NCBI RefSeq assembly: GCF_021654455.1 | Contig: NZ_AP024276.1 | Location: 496,001 to 560,000, forward strand | Source of the DNA: Streptococcus parasuis | GTDB taxonomy: Bacteria; Bacillota; Bacilli; Lactobacillales; Streptococcaceae | Direction: 5' to 3' | Length of the DNA: 64,000 nucleotides | Part shown: piece by piece, positions 1 through 8,303 of the stretch | Numbering within the stretch: the stretch's first letter is position 1 | Layout of the letters: each line of letters begins with the position of its first letter | Notes under the pieces: model-generated | Databases searched by the model: none | Told to the model about the DNA's origin: nothing | What the model saw: the letters and a program-made list of their open reading frames with translations, nothing else | Made by a program: the position numbers and the translations under genes

Positions 1-448
1 GAACAAATTGAAATGATAGAATCAAAGCGCCAATAGATTCTATTGCTAATGTAAAACCGAAGGCAGATTTGATAAAGCTACGAAAGTGCTTGGTATCAGA
101 ACGAGATAAGGCTTCTTGGAGCGTAGCCATATTCATAAAATCCATCTTTCGACCACCACGGAGAGCAAACAAACCAATGAAACCCATAAGACTAAGTCCA
201 CCGATTTGAATCAACAACATACAGATAATCTGTCCAAAGGTAGAATATGATTCGGAGACAGCTTGAGTGAACAGGCCTGTCACACAGACCATAGAAACAG
301 CTGTAAAAAGATGATCCCAATAGGTGGCGACGGAGCTATCAGCTTGCGAAATAGGTAAGCTTAGTAAGATGGAACCTACCAAAATCACGAATAGAAAGCT
401 AAACATAATTCGTTGACTTGGAGTCAGTTTGATAGATAAAAAAGACAT
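1..448 (-). CDS. ktrB: TrkH/KtrB family potassium uptake protein (partial, C-terminus off the window)
   Basis: The minus-strand reading frame opens at an ATG at 448-446 behind an AGGGAA ribosome binding site and stays open to the window edge, giving about 149 residues. The translation starts MSFLSIKLTPSQRIMF and has a hydrophobic helix, the loop DHLFTAVSMVCVTGLF and a second helix. The VTGL element matches the first selectivity-filter loop of the Trk/Ktr/HKT family. Such proteins form the membrane pore of a potassium (sometimes sodium-coupled) uptake system with a cytoplasmic TrkA/KtrA subunit, which is not in this window. An extended -10 (TGC TACAAT on the minus strand, near 481-489) lies just upstream. 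The family call is solid; KtrB rather than TrkH is inferred. Confidence 0.85.
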   Translation of the reverse strand, partial: MSFLSIKLTPSQRIMFSFLFVILVGSILLSLPISQADSSVATYWDHLFTAVSMVCVTGLFTQAVSESYSTFGQIICMLLIQIGGLSLMGFIGLFALRGGRKMDFMNMATLQEALSRSDTKHFRSFIKSAFGFTLAIESIGALILSFQFV

Positions 449-663
449 GATATTCCCTTTTGATAATTAAATATGAAGCTATTGTAGCACAAATAGTTGA
501 AAAAGGTAAGAAATAATGAATTAAAATGTTTATGAAATTATCAAGAAAATCAAGGGATTTTATAACCTGATGAATACCAGTTTTGTAAAGGGTTACATGC
601 AGAAAATTCAGACGATAGATTATCGATTATTCTGCTAAAATAGTAATAATAGGCCGCTTCATA
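449..663. other. Intergenic region with a probable ktrB promoter
   Basis: No convincing gene is present. On the minus strand an extended -10 (TGC then TACAAT, plus coordinates 481-489) sits about 33 bp before the ktrB start. The remainder is AT-rich, and I see no coding frame with a ribosome binding site. Confidence 0.4.
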
Positions 664-698
664 ACAAAAAAAGTCAATTCATTTTGTGAGCTGACTTT
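664..698 (-). terminator. Rho-independent terminator for eetB
   Basis: Read on the minus strand, AAAGTCA pairs with TGACTTT around a 15-nt loop and is followed by a run of seven Ts. It lies about 100 bp past the eetB stop. Confidence 0.65.
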
Positions 699-798
699 GT
701 ATCATATTAATCGAATCTGATTATCAAGTAATTGAATATATACTATTAGCTAATCTATATGCATTAGATTTTTTGTATTCAGATTAAAAAGAAGAGAG

Positions 799-1341
799 CT
801 ATTTCCACTCAGCTAATATTTTATAGTGATAGTAACGAAGAGGACCCACTTTTTCAAGCAAGTAAGTGGCGGCCAATCCTACCAAAAATCCAGAAAGTAT
901 TCCGCTAAAAGAGAGTATCGGAAGGTAGTTCAATACATAAAAAGAGCGAGCGATGGTAGCGAAAACAATCAATTGACCGACGTTGTGCATCATACCTCCC
1001 AGTATTGAAATGCCAATTGGGCTGACCCGACGAGGTCCGAGTTGTTTTGCAGATAACATTACAATATAGCTTAGAGTCACTCCTGCGAAACTATAGAGAA
1101 AAGTGGAGAAAGTACCACCTAGAAAAGTTGAAATAAGTAAGCGTAACGAAACCACTTTTACACTATCTTTCGCAGGGAGTGTAAATATTGCAATCAAGCT
1201 GATGAGGTTGCCAAGGCCTAGTTTAGCGCCAGGGGCAAAAGAGAAAGGTGTAGGGATTAATCGTTCAACTACCGAAATTACGACAGCTTGTGCAGCTAAC
1301 ATCGTAATAAAATTTAAGGTTTTACGTTTGGAATTCATCAT
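799..1341 (-). CDS. eetB: EetB-like membrane protein (Gx transporter / heptaprenyl diphosphate synthase component I family)
   Basis: A 180-residue, very hydrophobic protein with about five membrane segments. It carries the motifs common to the Gx transporter family: an N-terminal PTPFSFAPGAKLGLGN stretch and a central GxxLGGMMHNxGQ-like segment (here SILGGMMHNVGQLIVF). The family is often annotated as heptaprenyl diphosphate synthase subunit I. In the Listeria flavin-based EET locus the homologue is EetB, a membrane partner of EetA. Here it is divergent from ndh2 with about 180 bp between them, and eetA lies at the far end of the same locus. The EET role is inferred from this context. The ribosome binding site is weak, and the second Met of the MM start could be used. 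Confidence 0.82.
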   Translation of the reverse strand: MMNSKRKTLNFITMLAAQAVVISVVERLIPTPFSFAPGAKLGLGNLISLIAIFTLPAKDSVKVVSLRLLISTFLGGTFSTFLYSFAGVTLSYIVMLSAKQLGPRRVSPIGISILGGMMHNVGQLIVFATIARSFYVLNYLPILSFSGILSGFLVGLAATYLLEKVGPLRYYHYKILAEWK

Positions 1342-1521
1342 TGACTTTTGAAATATTCTTTCTTGGCATTATTTTCTTACTAGTTATCTTACATTTTTTT
1401 TCGTTACCATGCAAGTGTGCAGATATACCACTAATTATTGAAAAACGCTTGAAATGTATAAGATATTAAGATATAATGATTTTGTTATAAATTGTTGCTA
1501 TTTTCACAAGGAGGATTAATT

Positions 1522-3414
1522 GTGACGAAAAATATTGTGATTGTCGGTGCTGGCTACGCAGGGATTGCAGCAGCTCGACTATTAGGGAAAACGTTTAAGA
1601 AAAACAAAGATGTAAGCGTTACCTTGATTGATAAAAACTCTTTCCATACTTACATGACAGAGTTGCATGAAGTGGCTGCAGGACGTGTGGAAGCTAATGC
1701 GATTAAGTATGACTTACAACGAATCTTTAAAAAATATCCAAAGGTTCAGTTGGTAACAGATAAAGTTGTAGAAATTGACTACGATAAGAAACAAGTCGTT
1801 GCTGAACACCAAACCTTGGCATTTGATTATTTGCTTCTTTCTATGGGTGGTGAGGCGAATGACTTTGGTGTCAAAGGTGTCAAAGAACATGGTTTCACTT
1901 TATGGTCAATTGAGGCAGCTGAACGTTTGCATGATCACATGATTGATGCTTGCTACCGTGCCATGCGTGAACATGATGAAGCAAAACGACGTGCCCTTCT
2001 GACCTTTACAGTTATCGGTGCTGGCTTCACAGGTATTGAGATGATCGGTGAGTTGATTGACTGGGTACCGATTTTGGCGCGTGAGTTCAAGTTGGATCCA
2101 AAAGAATTCTCACTTAAGGTTGTTGAGGCAACGCCAAATATCTTGGCTATGGTTACTGAAAAAGAGCAAGTCAAGGCTCGCAAATACCTTGAGAAAAAAG
2201 GTGTTGAATTGGTTCTTGGCGATGGTGTAGCAAGTGTACAAGAAGATAGCTTAACATTGGCATCTGGCCGTCAAATTCAAACCTACACCTCTATTTGGAC
2301 TGCAGGTGTTCAAGCAAATTCTGATGCTAGTGAATTCGGTATTGAAAAAGCGCGTGCAGGTCGCCTAATTGCCAATGAATTCATGGAAGCCAAAGGCAAA
2401 GAAAATGTCTATGTGGCTGGTGACTTGGTTTACTTTGAAGAATCAGAAGGAAAACCAACCCCTCAAATCGTTCAAGCAGCTGAACAAACTGGTCATACTG
2501 CAGCAAGCAATATCATTGCAGCGATCAACGGCGGAGAAAAGCACAGTTATAAAGGCAAGTATGATGGTTTTATGGTATCTATCGGATCACGCTATGGTGT
2601 AGCATTCTTGATGGATAAGTACCATATGTCAGGGTTCTTTGCGATGGCTGTAAAACATATGGTCAACTTACTTTATTTCTTTACCATTCGCAGTTTCTTC
2701 TACATGGGATCCTATGTACGTCATGAATTCTTTGATATTAAGAATAAACGAAATATTTTTGGTGGTCATACATCTGGTAAAGGAAACCTTTTATGGACTG
2801 TGCCAATGCGCCTGTTATATGGCTCTGTTTGGCTCTATGAAGGGGTGAAAAAAGCATTTGGATTGTTCGGAACAACCTCATGGTTTGGGGATCAAGTTGT
2901 TTTCCCATTCCCATGGTTAGCTGATCCTGTATCTGGAGCGTCAGCAGCTGAAACAGTATCAAGCGCTTCACAAGCAGCTACTGCAGTAGCAGAAGCAGCT
3001 CATCCAATCTTTGGGTTGAGTTATGCTTATGGTGAGACACCAATGACGGTATTAGAAAAAATGCCTAACTGGTTTGCATCTATCATGGAATTCTTAATGC
3101 CAAACCAAGAAGTTGCACTATTTATGCAAAAATTCATGACTATTGCAGAAATTGGGATTGGTTTAGCCTTGATTGCAGGTGCATTTGTATGGATTGTCTC
3201 TGCTGCAACAGTCGCTTTGGTTGTGATGTTTAGTTTATCAGGAATGTTCTACTGGGTAAATATTTGGTTTATCCCAGCAGCAATCTCATTAATGAATGGT
3301 TCTGGTAGAGCATTTGGATTAGATTATTGGATTATGCCATGGTTAGGTCGCTTCCTTGATAAGACCATTTATGGGAAGCCCAAGCATATATACAGGATCA
3401 AGGATAATAAATAA
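1522..3414 (+). CDS. ndh2: Type II NADH dehydrogenase with C-terminal membrane domain (EET-type Ndh2)
   Basis: Single-subunit, non-proton-pumping NADH:quinone oxidoreductase. The start is GTG at 1522, behind AAGGAGG with 7-nt spacing. The FAD-binding GAGYAG lies near residues 8-13 and the NAD-binding GAGFTG near 165-172, followed by the family's AGD(L)VY segment around residue 300. Ordinary NDH-2 enzymes are about 400 residues. This one is 630, and the additional C-terminal part contains hydrophobic helices (about 370-400 and 540-610), the arrangement seen in Ndh2 proteins of extracellular electron transfer loci. It would pass electrons from cytosolic NADH to a membrane demethylmenaquinone pool. 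It is followed after 19 bp by the prenyl synthase gene dmkB. Confidence 0.92.
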   Translation: MTKNIVIVGAGYAGIAAARLLGKTFKKNKDVSVTLIDKNSFHTYMTELHEVAAGRVEANAIKYDLQRIFKKYPKVQLVTDKVVEIDYDKKQVVAEHQTLAFDYLLLSMGGEANDFGVKGVKEHGFTLWSIEAAERLHDHMIDACYRAMREHDEAKRRALLTFTVIGAGFTGIEMIGELIDWVPILAREFKLDPKEFSLKVVEATPNILAMVTEKEQVKARKYLEKKGVELVLGDGVASVQEDSLTLASGRQIQTYTSIWTAGVQANSDASEFGIEKARAGRLIANEFMEAKGKENVYVAGDLVYFEESEGKPTPQIVQAAEQTGHTAASNIIAAINGGEKHSYKGKYDGFMVSIGSRYGVAFLMDKYHMSGFFAMAVKHMVNLLYFFTIRSFFYMGSYVRHEFFDIKNKRNIFGGHTSGKGNLLWTVPMRLLYGSVWLYEGVKKAFGLFGTTSWFGDQVVFPFPWLADPVSGASAAETVSSASQAATAVAEAAHPIFGLSYAYGETPMTVLEKMPNWFASIMEFLMPNQEVALFMQKFMTIAEIGIGLALIAGAFVWIVSAATVALVVMFSLSGMFYWVNIWFIPAAISLMNGSGRAFGLDYWIMPWLGRFLDKTIYGKPKHIYRIKDNK

Positions 3415-3433
3415 AGGAAATTTTAACAGTTAA

Positions 3434-4423
3434 GTGGTACATCAAATTTGGGATGCCCACCCAGAAATAAAGAGAGGGCTTGAAGAGGTTAAAACCATCA
3501 TCTTATCAGAGATGATGGTTCTGCATCCAGCAGTAAAAAATAAGATTGTTGAGTATGTAGAGGCACCAGGTAAATACCTGCGTGCTGGCCTTTGTTTGCT
3601 CTTTGCACAGATGAAGGAAGGACAGATTAGCCAATCAAAGTTGTATTTTGCTGCGTATCTTGAAGTTTTACATCTAGCAACCCTTATACATGATGACGTG
3701 ATTGATGGGGCAGATAAAAGACGGGGAGTTATTACGGCCCATCAGCAATTTTCAAATCGGATTGCAATCTATACTGGTGATTATCTTTTGGCCTATTCAG
3801 GTCGTTTGTTGGCCCAGGGATTACGGTTACAAGATCTATCTCAGGAAGATATGAATTTAGGCAATGATAAACTCATGGAAACCATTTTAAGAGGAGAGCT
3901 GTCTCAATTAATGAATCAGTTTGATACAGAAATGACTATGAAAGCCTATCTCAAACAAATACAAGGGAAGACAGCATTTCTCTTTGGTTTGTCATGCCAA
4001 TTGGGAGCTTTTGTGCCAGGACAGTCTAAGAAAGAAAGTGGACTAGCTTTTCGAACAGGTCAAGCTCTTGGTATGGCATTCCAGATCCGAGATGATTTAA
4101 TTGATTACCAATTGGATGTTAGAGTATCTGGTAAGCCTCAATTGCAGGATCTTTAAAATGGTATTTATACTGCCCCATTGCTACTTGCTCTAAGAGAAAA
4201 AAAGGAAATTCGTCAGGATTTAAAAGCGTATATTGAAAATCCACAGACTGAAGCTCTGGATCAGTTGGCAATAAAAATCAAGGCTACGGGTGCTATTGAA
4301 AAAACGGAAAGCTTGATTTCTTCCTACCTTATTAAATGCAACAATTTTGCAAATAGAATGCAAATTTCAGAAAAAGAATCATTTGATCGAATCATAGAAA
4401 ACGTATTCAAAAATTACTTCTAA
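3434..4423 (+). pseudogene. dmkB: Polyprenyl diphosphate synthase (DmkB-like) interrupted by an in-frame TAA
   Basis: Trans-prenyl chain synthase that would make the side chain of demethylmenaquinone. The start is GTG at 3434 behind AAGGAAA. The first aspartate-rich motif (HDDVID) lies near residues 86-91 and the second (RDDLID) near 219-224. At codon 241 (4154-4156) the frame reads TAA and continues without a frameshift into NGIYTAPLLLALREKK and a further 80 or so residues to 4423. In homologues this position lies in a conserved DLxxGxxTLP segment, so the stop replaces one residue. CAA to TAA, a single C-to-T change, would explain it. The 240-residue product keeps both metal-binding motifs but loses the C-terminal helices. 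Sequencing error, readthrough or true loss cannot be separated here. Confidence 0.85.
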
Positions 4424-4517
4424 TTTGTGATTTTTTTGTCAATTTTGACTAGACAGATAGAAGAAAAAGTTATATCATTATAGTATAGTTATTAACATAA
4501 AACAAAGGAGTTTTATC

Positions 4518-5021
4518 ATGAAAAACACAAAATGGATGTTGAAAAGTTTGTTAGTTCTCGGCGCTGCTGTAACTTTGGTAGCATGTGGTGCTAAAGAAGA
4601 ATCATCTACAACAACATCATCAACAGCAGAAACAACTACTTCTGAATCTTCTACATCAGCTTGGAAAGATGGAACTTACAAAGCTGAGTCAGGATTTGAT
4701 GAACGCGGATGGAAATTTGTTCATGAAATTACAATTAAAGACGGAAAAATCACTGCTTCAACTGCTGACTATGAAGACAAAGATGGTAATTTGAAATCTG
4801 AAAATGCTGAATACAATACAACAATGAAAGAAAAATCAGGTATATCTTCTGCAGAAGCTACAGATAAACTTGATGAAGAACTTCTTGCAGCACAAAGTGC
4901 AGATGTAGAAGTGGTTTCAGGTGCAACCCATACTTCTGAAAACTTCAAAAAATCAACTGAAGCACTTTTGAAAGCTGCTGAAGAAGGAAAAACAGATACT
5001 ATCACACTTACATTTGAGTAA
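4518..5021 (+). CDS. pplA: FMN-binding domain lipoprotein (PplA-like)
   Basis: A 167-residue lipoprotein. The signal peptide ends in the lipobox LVACG (Cys near residue 23), followed by a Ser/Thr/Glu-rich linker (about 25-48) and one FMN-binding domain. The domain contains VVSGATHTS near residues 133-141. In this family the Thr of the SGAT motif accepts FMN covalently from an ApbE flavin transferase, and apbE is the next gene. In Listeria, PplA is the surface electron carrier of EET and has two such domains; here there is one. A ribosome binding site AAAGGAG lies 8 bp before the ATG, and a strong terminator follows, so this gene may be more highly expressed than its neighbours. The electron-carrier role is inferred from family and locus. 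Confidence 0.87.
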   Translation: MKNTKWMLKSLLVLGAAVTLVACGAKEESSTTTSSTAETTTSESSTSAWKDGTYKAESGFDERGWKFVHEITIKDGKITASTADYEDKDGNLKSENAEYNTTMKEKSGISSAEATDKLDEELLAAQSADVEVVSGATHTSENFKKSTEALLKAAEEGKTDTITLTFE

Positions 5022-5041
5022 CATCTGTCAGTAAATTATAG

Positions 5042-5075
5042 GCACAGTAGCCCTAGGCTGGCTACTGTGTTTTTC
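5042..5075 (+). terminator. Terminator between pplA and apbE
   Basis: CACAGTAGCC pairs with GGCTACTGTG around a 7-nt loop and is followed by TTTTTC. It probably limits transcription into apbE and makes pplA the more abundant message. Confidence 0.85.
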
Positions 5076-5094
5076 TATTAGAAAGGAAGAGTTA

Positions 5095-6144
5095 ATGAAA
5101 AAGGGAATCCGTTTATTTGTAATTTGTATTGCCACATTTCTCCTAGTAGCATGCGGAGCTAAGAAAACGGAAACGTTACCTGTCGTAAAAACTCCATTGA
5201 CTCGTAGCGAAAGTCTACTACATACAGTAGTGCAATTGAGTATCTATCACGATGATCAAGAGGAAGTGATGGATGAGGCAATCGCCTATATCAAGGAAAT
5301 GGAAAGTTTGCTGTCAACGAATTTGGAGGGATCAGATGTTTATCGGATCAATCAGGCGGCTGGAAAAGAAGCTGTCAAAGTAGATGATCGGACTTTTGAA
5401 GTAATTGAGAAGGCTATCGAGACCAGTGAAGAGAGTGATGGTTTATTTGATATTTCAATCGGTGCTGTGACTAATCTCTGGAAAATTGGGGATGAAGATG
5501 CACGTAAACCCAGTGATGAAGAAATACAGGCTGCTTTGCCATATATAAACTACAAGGATATCACTCTGGATAAGGAAAACCAAACAGTCTATATCAAGAA
5601 AGGAATGACCTTAGAACTTGGTGCCATTTCAAAAGGATATATTGCGGATAAAGTGAGAGAGTTGTTTGAAAGTAAAGGGATTACTACAGCCATTATCAAC
5701 CTTGGTGGGAATGTTGTGGTCATGGGTGACTCACCGAAAACACAAAAGGGTTGGAACGTTGGCGTTCAAGATCCGGATCAAGTTCGAGGGGTAACGGTTG
5801 GCTCCGTTCCTGAGACGCACGATTCAGTTGTTACTTCTGGTATCTATGAACGGTATATTGAGGTAGATGGTGTAAAATATCACCATATTTTAGATCCTAA
5901 AACAGGCTATCCTGTAGAGAATGACATTTCAGGAGTCACAGTTTTTTCAAAAACCTCGGTTCAAGGAGATGCCTTGTCTACAACTCTTTTCTTGCTCGGT
6001 GTTGAAAAAGGACTTGCATTCATCAACCAAATGGATGGAGTAGAAGCGGTCTTTATTGATAAGGAGCACGGTGTTCATCTGAGCGATGGACTTAAAGATA
6101 GCTTTGAATTAACGAATGAGGAGTATCATCTTGTCAGTGAATAA
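5095..6144 (+). CDS. apbE: FAD:protein FMN transferase, lipoprotein form (ApbE/FmnB)
   Basis: A 349-residue extracytoplasmic flavin transferase. The signal peptide ends in the lipobox LLVACG, so the enzyme should be anchored outside the membrane. ApbE family features visible are LGAISKGYIAD (near residue 179), the INLGGNV segment, HHILDPKTGYP (about 262-272) and GDALSTTLFLLG near 298-309. ApbE enzymes split FAD and attach FMN to a Thr in FMN-binding domains; the PplA-like lipoprotein immediately upstream is the obvious substrate. The homologue in Listeria EET is FmnB. The ribosome binding site is GAAAGGAAG. The 3' end overlaps the prenyltransferase gene. Confidence 0.92.
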   Translation: MKKGIRLFVICIATFLLVACGAKKTETLPVVKTPLTRSESLLHTVVQLSIYHDDQEEVMDEAIAYIKEMESLLSTNLEGSDVYRINQAAGKEAVKVDDRTFEVIEKAIETSEESDGLFDISIGAVTNLWKIGDEDARKPSDEEIQAALPYINYKDITLDKENQTVYIKKGMTLELGAISKGYIADKVRELFESKGITTAIINLGGNVVVMGDSPKTQKGWNVGVQDPDQVRGVTVGSVPETHDSVVTSGIYERYIEVDGVKYHHILDPKTGYPVENDISGVTVFSKTSVQGDALSTTLFLLGVEKGLAFINQMDGVEAVFIDKEHGVHLSDGLKDSFELTNEEYHLVSE

Positions 6145-7099
6145 ATCAAAGAACGGGCTCAGTTTACCCGTATTTCTAGAATTTGTCGAAATCAAAACAA
6201 AGGTCGCCAGTGTCTTTCCTATGACACTGGGGCTTCTATGGGCAGCTTATCGCTATCAGACTTTTAATTGGTTGAATACGCTGTTGTTTGTCCTGGCAGT
6301 ACTGAGTTTTGATATGTGCACGACCGCAATAAACAATAGTATGGATTATCATAAGGCAAAAGATGAAGCCTATCGTCAAGAAAGTAATGTGATTGGGAAG
6401 TTTTCGCTTGATTTTCAGCAAATGATTGGTATTGTTTTTACCTTACTTATTTTTTCCATCCTGATTTCTTTATTGCTTGTCTGGCGTACGAGCTGGCTCC
6501 TTTTGCCGATGGGAGCCTTATGTTTCTTGATTGGAATCTTTTACACATTTGGTCCGATTCCTTTGTCAAGAATGCCACTGGGTGAAGTTTTCTCGGGCGT
6601 AACCATGGGATTTGGCATCTTCTTTCTTGCTGTATTTATTCAGCAACCAGATTTGCTATTGATGAGCCAAGTAAGTGGTCAGTGGATGACCTTGCAATTC
6701 TCTTGGACAAGGATCCTCGAAATTGTTTTTATGTCCATTCCTTTGGTAAGCCTGATTGCTAATATCATGTTGGCGAACAACACTTGTGATTTGGAAGAAG
6801 ATATTCGCAACCATCGCTACACCTTGGTTTACTATATTGGCAAGAAAAATGCTTTGAAACTATACTTTGTCTTGGCAAGTTTACCATGGTTGCTGTGGCT
6901 GTTGTACTGTTTGACTGGTTTCTTGCCATTCTGGGCATTGATTGGTTTGCTTGGTCTAGTGCCTGCTTATCATAGTTTGGAACGATTCTTGAAAAAGCAA
7001 GTAAAGCGAGAAACTTTTATTGAAGCAGTAAAAAGTTTTGTTCTCTTTTCAGGAGTTCATGTTCTTACGTTACTAGTAGCCGTTATATTTAATAAATAA
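6131..7099 (+). CDS. menA: UbiA-family prenyltransferase, MenA/DmkA-like
   Basis: Integral membrane enzyme that would attach a polyprenyl chain to 1,4-dihydroxy-2-naphthoate, giving demethylmenaquinone. The two Asp-rich motifs of UbiA enzymes are present: NNSMDYHKAKD near residues 60-70 and NNTCDLEEDIRNHRYTL near 215-231. Eight or nine hydrophobic helices are apparent. I chose TTG at 6131 because GAGGAG (6118-6123) sits 7 nt upstream; an in-frame ATG at 6116 would place the binding site inside the gene, and GTG at 6137 is another option. The gene overlaps apbE. No other menaquinone biosynthesis gene is in the window, so the naphthoate may come from outside or from genes elsewhere. In EET loci this gene is called dmkA. 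Confidence 0.9.
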   Translation: MSVNKSKNGLSLPVFLEFVEIKTKVASVFPMTLGLLWAAYRYQTFNWLNTLLFVLAVLSFDMCTTAINNSMDYHKAKDEAYRQESNVIGKFSLDFQQMIGIVFTLLIFSILISLLLVWRTSWLLLPMGALCFLIGIFYTFGPIPLSRMPLGEVFSGVTMGFGIFFLAVFIQQPDLLLMSQVSGQWMTLQFSWTRILEIVFMSIPLVSLIANIMLANNTCDLEEDIRNHRYTLVYYIGKKNALKLYFVLASLPWLLWLLYCLTGFLPFWALIGLLGLVPAYHSLERFLKKQVKRETFIEAVKSFVLFSGVHVLTLLVAVIFNK

Positions 7100-7127
7100 G
7101 ACACAGCCTATTGACTGTGTCTTATTT
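7094..7127. terminator. Bidirectional terminator between menA and eetA
   Basis: A 13-bp stem (AAATAAGACACAG with CTGTGTCTTATTT) around an 8-nt loop separates two convergent genes. Its A-rich and T-rich flanks suit both strands. The menA stop codon lies inside the left arm. Confidence 0.85.
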
Positions 7128-7128
7128 A

Positions 7129-7557
7129 TTATAATGGTAAAATGAGTTCTTCTTCGTCAGAGTTGTCCCCACCGACAGCTTTAATTTCAATCAGGAGATT
7201 GTGTGGCAGACAAACGGAAAGTTCACCTGGTTGGCTAATCCAGCCAGTCATCACAGCAATCTGGTCAGGACTATTGTCCTCTTTGTCACGAATCCGTTCG
7301 CCATCGACTTCAATAATATTGTATTGTCCTTCGTTTGGATAATAGGTAATTTCTTGATGAGGAGTATCTTTTGATAATTCAAATTGATCGACGACCTCAC
7401 CGTTTATCCTAACATATGCAATGATTTTAGTTTCATTTGACTGTGACGTTAAATGCATGTATGTAAAAATCGCTGGGACAAAGGATAATAGAAGGGTCAG
7501 TCCAATTAATAGATAGTCAAATAATTTGAATTGTTTGAGAATGGATTTGAATGTCAT
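7129..7557 (-). CDS. eetA: NusG domain II-type membrane-anchored protein (EetA-like)
   Basis: About 142 residues: one N-terminal membrane helix (roughly residues 12-35) followed by an extracytoplasmic domain. That domain matches the NusG_II pattern: YVRINGEVV, an NIIEVDGERIR strand pair, then MTGWISQPGELSVCLPHNL leading into a final strand. In the Listeria EET locus this is EetA, which works with EetB in flavin-based electron export. The usual Cys of the CPD motif before the GWIS segment is Ser here (NSPDQ), whereas the later CLPH Cys is kept. The start could be ATG at 7557 or TTG at 7563; neither has a strong ribosome binding site. It is convergent with menA. Confidence 0.8.
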   Translation of the reverse strand: MTFKSILKQFKLFDYLLIGLTLLLSFVPAIFTYMHLTSQSNETKIIAYVRINGEVVDQFELSKDTPHQEITYYPNEGQYNIIEVDGERIRDKEDNSPDQIAVMTGWISQPGELSVCLPHNLLIEIKAVGGDNSDEEELILPL

Positions 7558-7609
7558 ATACAATCTATTGTATAGAAAAAAACTTACTTTGTAAAATGTT
7601 GGACACAGA

Positions 7610-7957
7610 TTACTTTTTCAATTGATTATAGAAGAGTAGGATGGCTAACATTCCCCAAAATCCAGCTTGAAGTGGCTGTATTTTCCCAGTGAAAAATACA
7701 ATGGAGAAAGTTAAGGCAAAACCTGCAAAGAGAAACCAGAGGAGTGGTTTATGATAAAGATTGATAGCTTTTTGGACAGCATTTGATTCTGGACTGGTAG
7801 TTTGCCAGTCACTATTTAAAATTGGAAGTATAGTGAACAGTAAGATAAAGATTGGTGGGTTGTCTCCAGTCAGGTAGCTATGTATATATAAGCTAAAAAT
7901 CGCTGTATAGAAGAGAACAATCAAAGTAAGAATGAGTTTCGGTTTGTCAACGTTCAT
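7610..7957 (-). CDS. Small four-helix membrane protein, function unknown
   Basis: 115 residues, starting at ATG 7957 behind AAGGAGA. A longer frame exists upstream, but the binding site and the overlap with the preceding gene favour this start. There are four hydrophobic segments, with a short hydrophilic stretch in the middle (about residues 48-68) and a basic C-terminus (NQLKK). It resembles the protein encoded just upstream in length, helix spacing and C-terminal pattern, suggesting tandem duplication. It is the last gene of the XRE-led operon and overlaps the preceding gene by 11 bp. I do not recognise a family. Confidence 0.7.
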   Translation of the reverse strand: MNVDKPKLILTLIVLFYTAIFSLYIHSYLTGDNPPIFILLFTILPILNSDWQTTSPESNAVQKAINLYHKPLLWFLFAGFALTFSIVFFTGKIQPLQAGFWGMLAILLFYNQLKK

Positions 7958-8291
7958 CCGGCTTCTCCTTTTTGAAATACAGTCGATAAAGAATAGCAAC
8001 AGCAAAGCCAGCAGGAAGGATGAGGACAAGTGGTTTGACATGCCCTAGCCAAATACCCACGGAATAGGTCAAGGTCATGGCAAACAGGGCAAAGATGGTT
8101 TGGATGATAAAGTAGCGTTTTCCTTCTGCGGTTTTATAGGATTTGATCATCTGAATGGTCGGTAGCATGAGCAAGAAGGAACCGCTAATCGGCTCATTGA
8201 CGATATAAGAGTAGATGAAGAGGGCAGAAAGTAAACTATAAAAGAGAACGAAAAATCGACAGGTTTGTTTTGGAGTAGGAGGTTTATTCAT
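7947..8291 (-). CDS. Small four-helix membrane protein, function unknown
   Basis: 114 residues with four predicted membrane helices, a short polar loop after helix 2 (SYKTAEGKR) and a charged tail (YFKKEKPDER). It starts 12 bp after the DUF3278-like gene ends, with an AGGAGC binding site. It looks paralogous to the next gene downstream. The position in a repressor-led operon of membrane proteins is the only clue to function. Confidence 0.72.
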   Translation of the reverse strand: MNKPPTPKQTCRFFVLFYSLLSALFIYSYIVNEPISGSFLLMLPTIQMIKSYKTAEGKRYFIIQTIFALFAMTLTYSVGIWLGHVKPLVLILPAGFAVAILYRLYFKKEKPDER

Positions 8292-8303
8292 GGTGTTAGC
8301 TCC

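Noticed and set aside
826..1351. Plus-strand frames opposite eetB
   Set aside because: They are antisense to a gene with clear membrane-family motifs and lack binding sites.
4178..4423. A separate 81-residue gene after the dmkB stop
   Set aside because: It is in the same frame as dmkB with no stop other than the single TAA, and its sequence continues the prenyl synthase C-terminus. It is better read as the second half of one broken gene.
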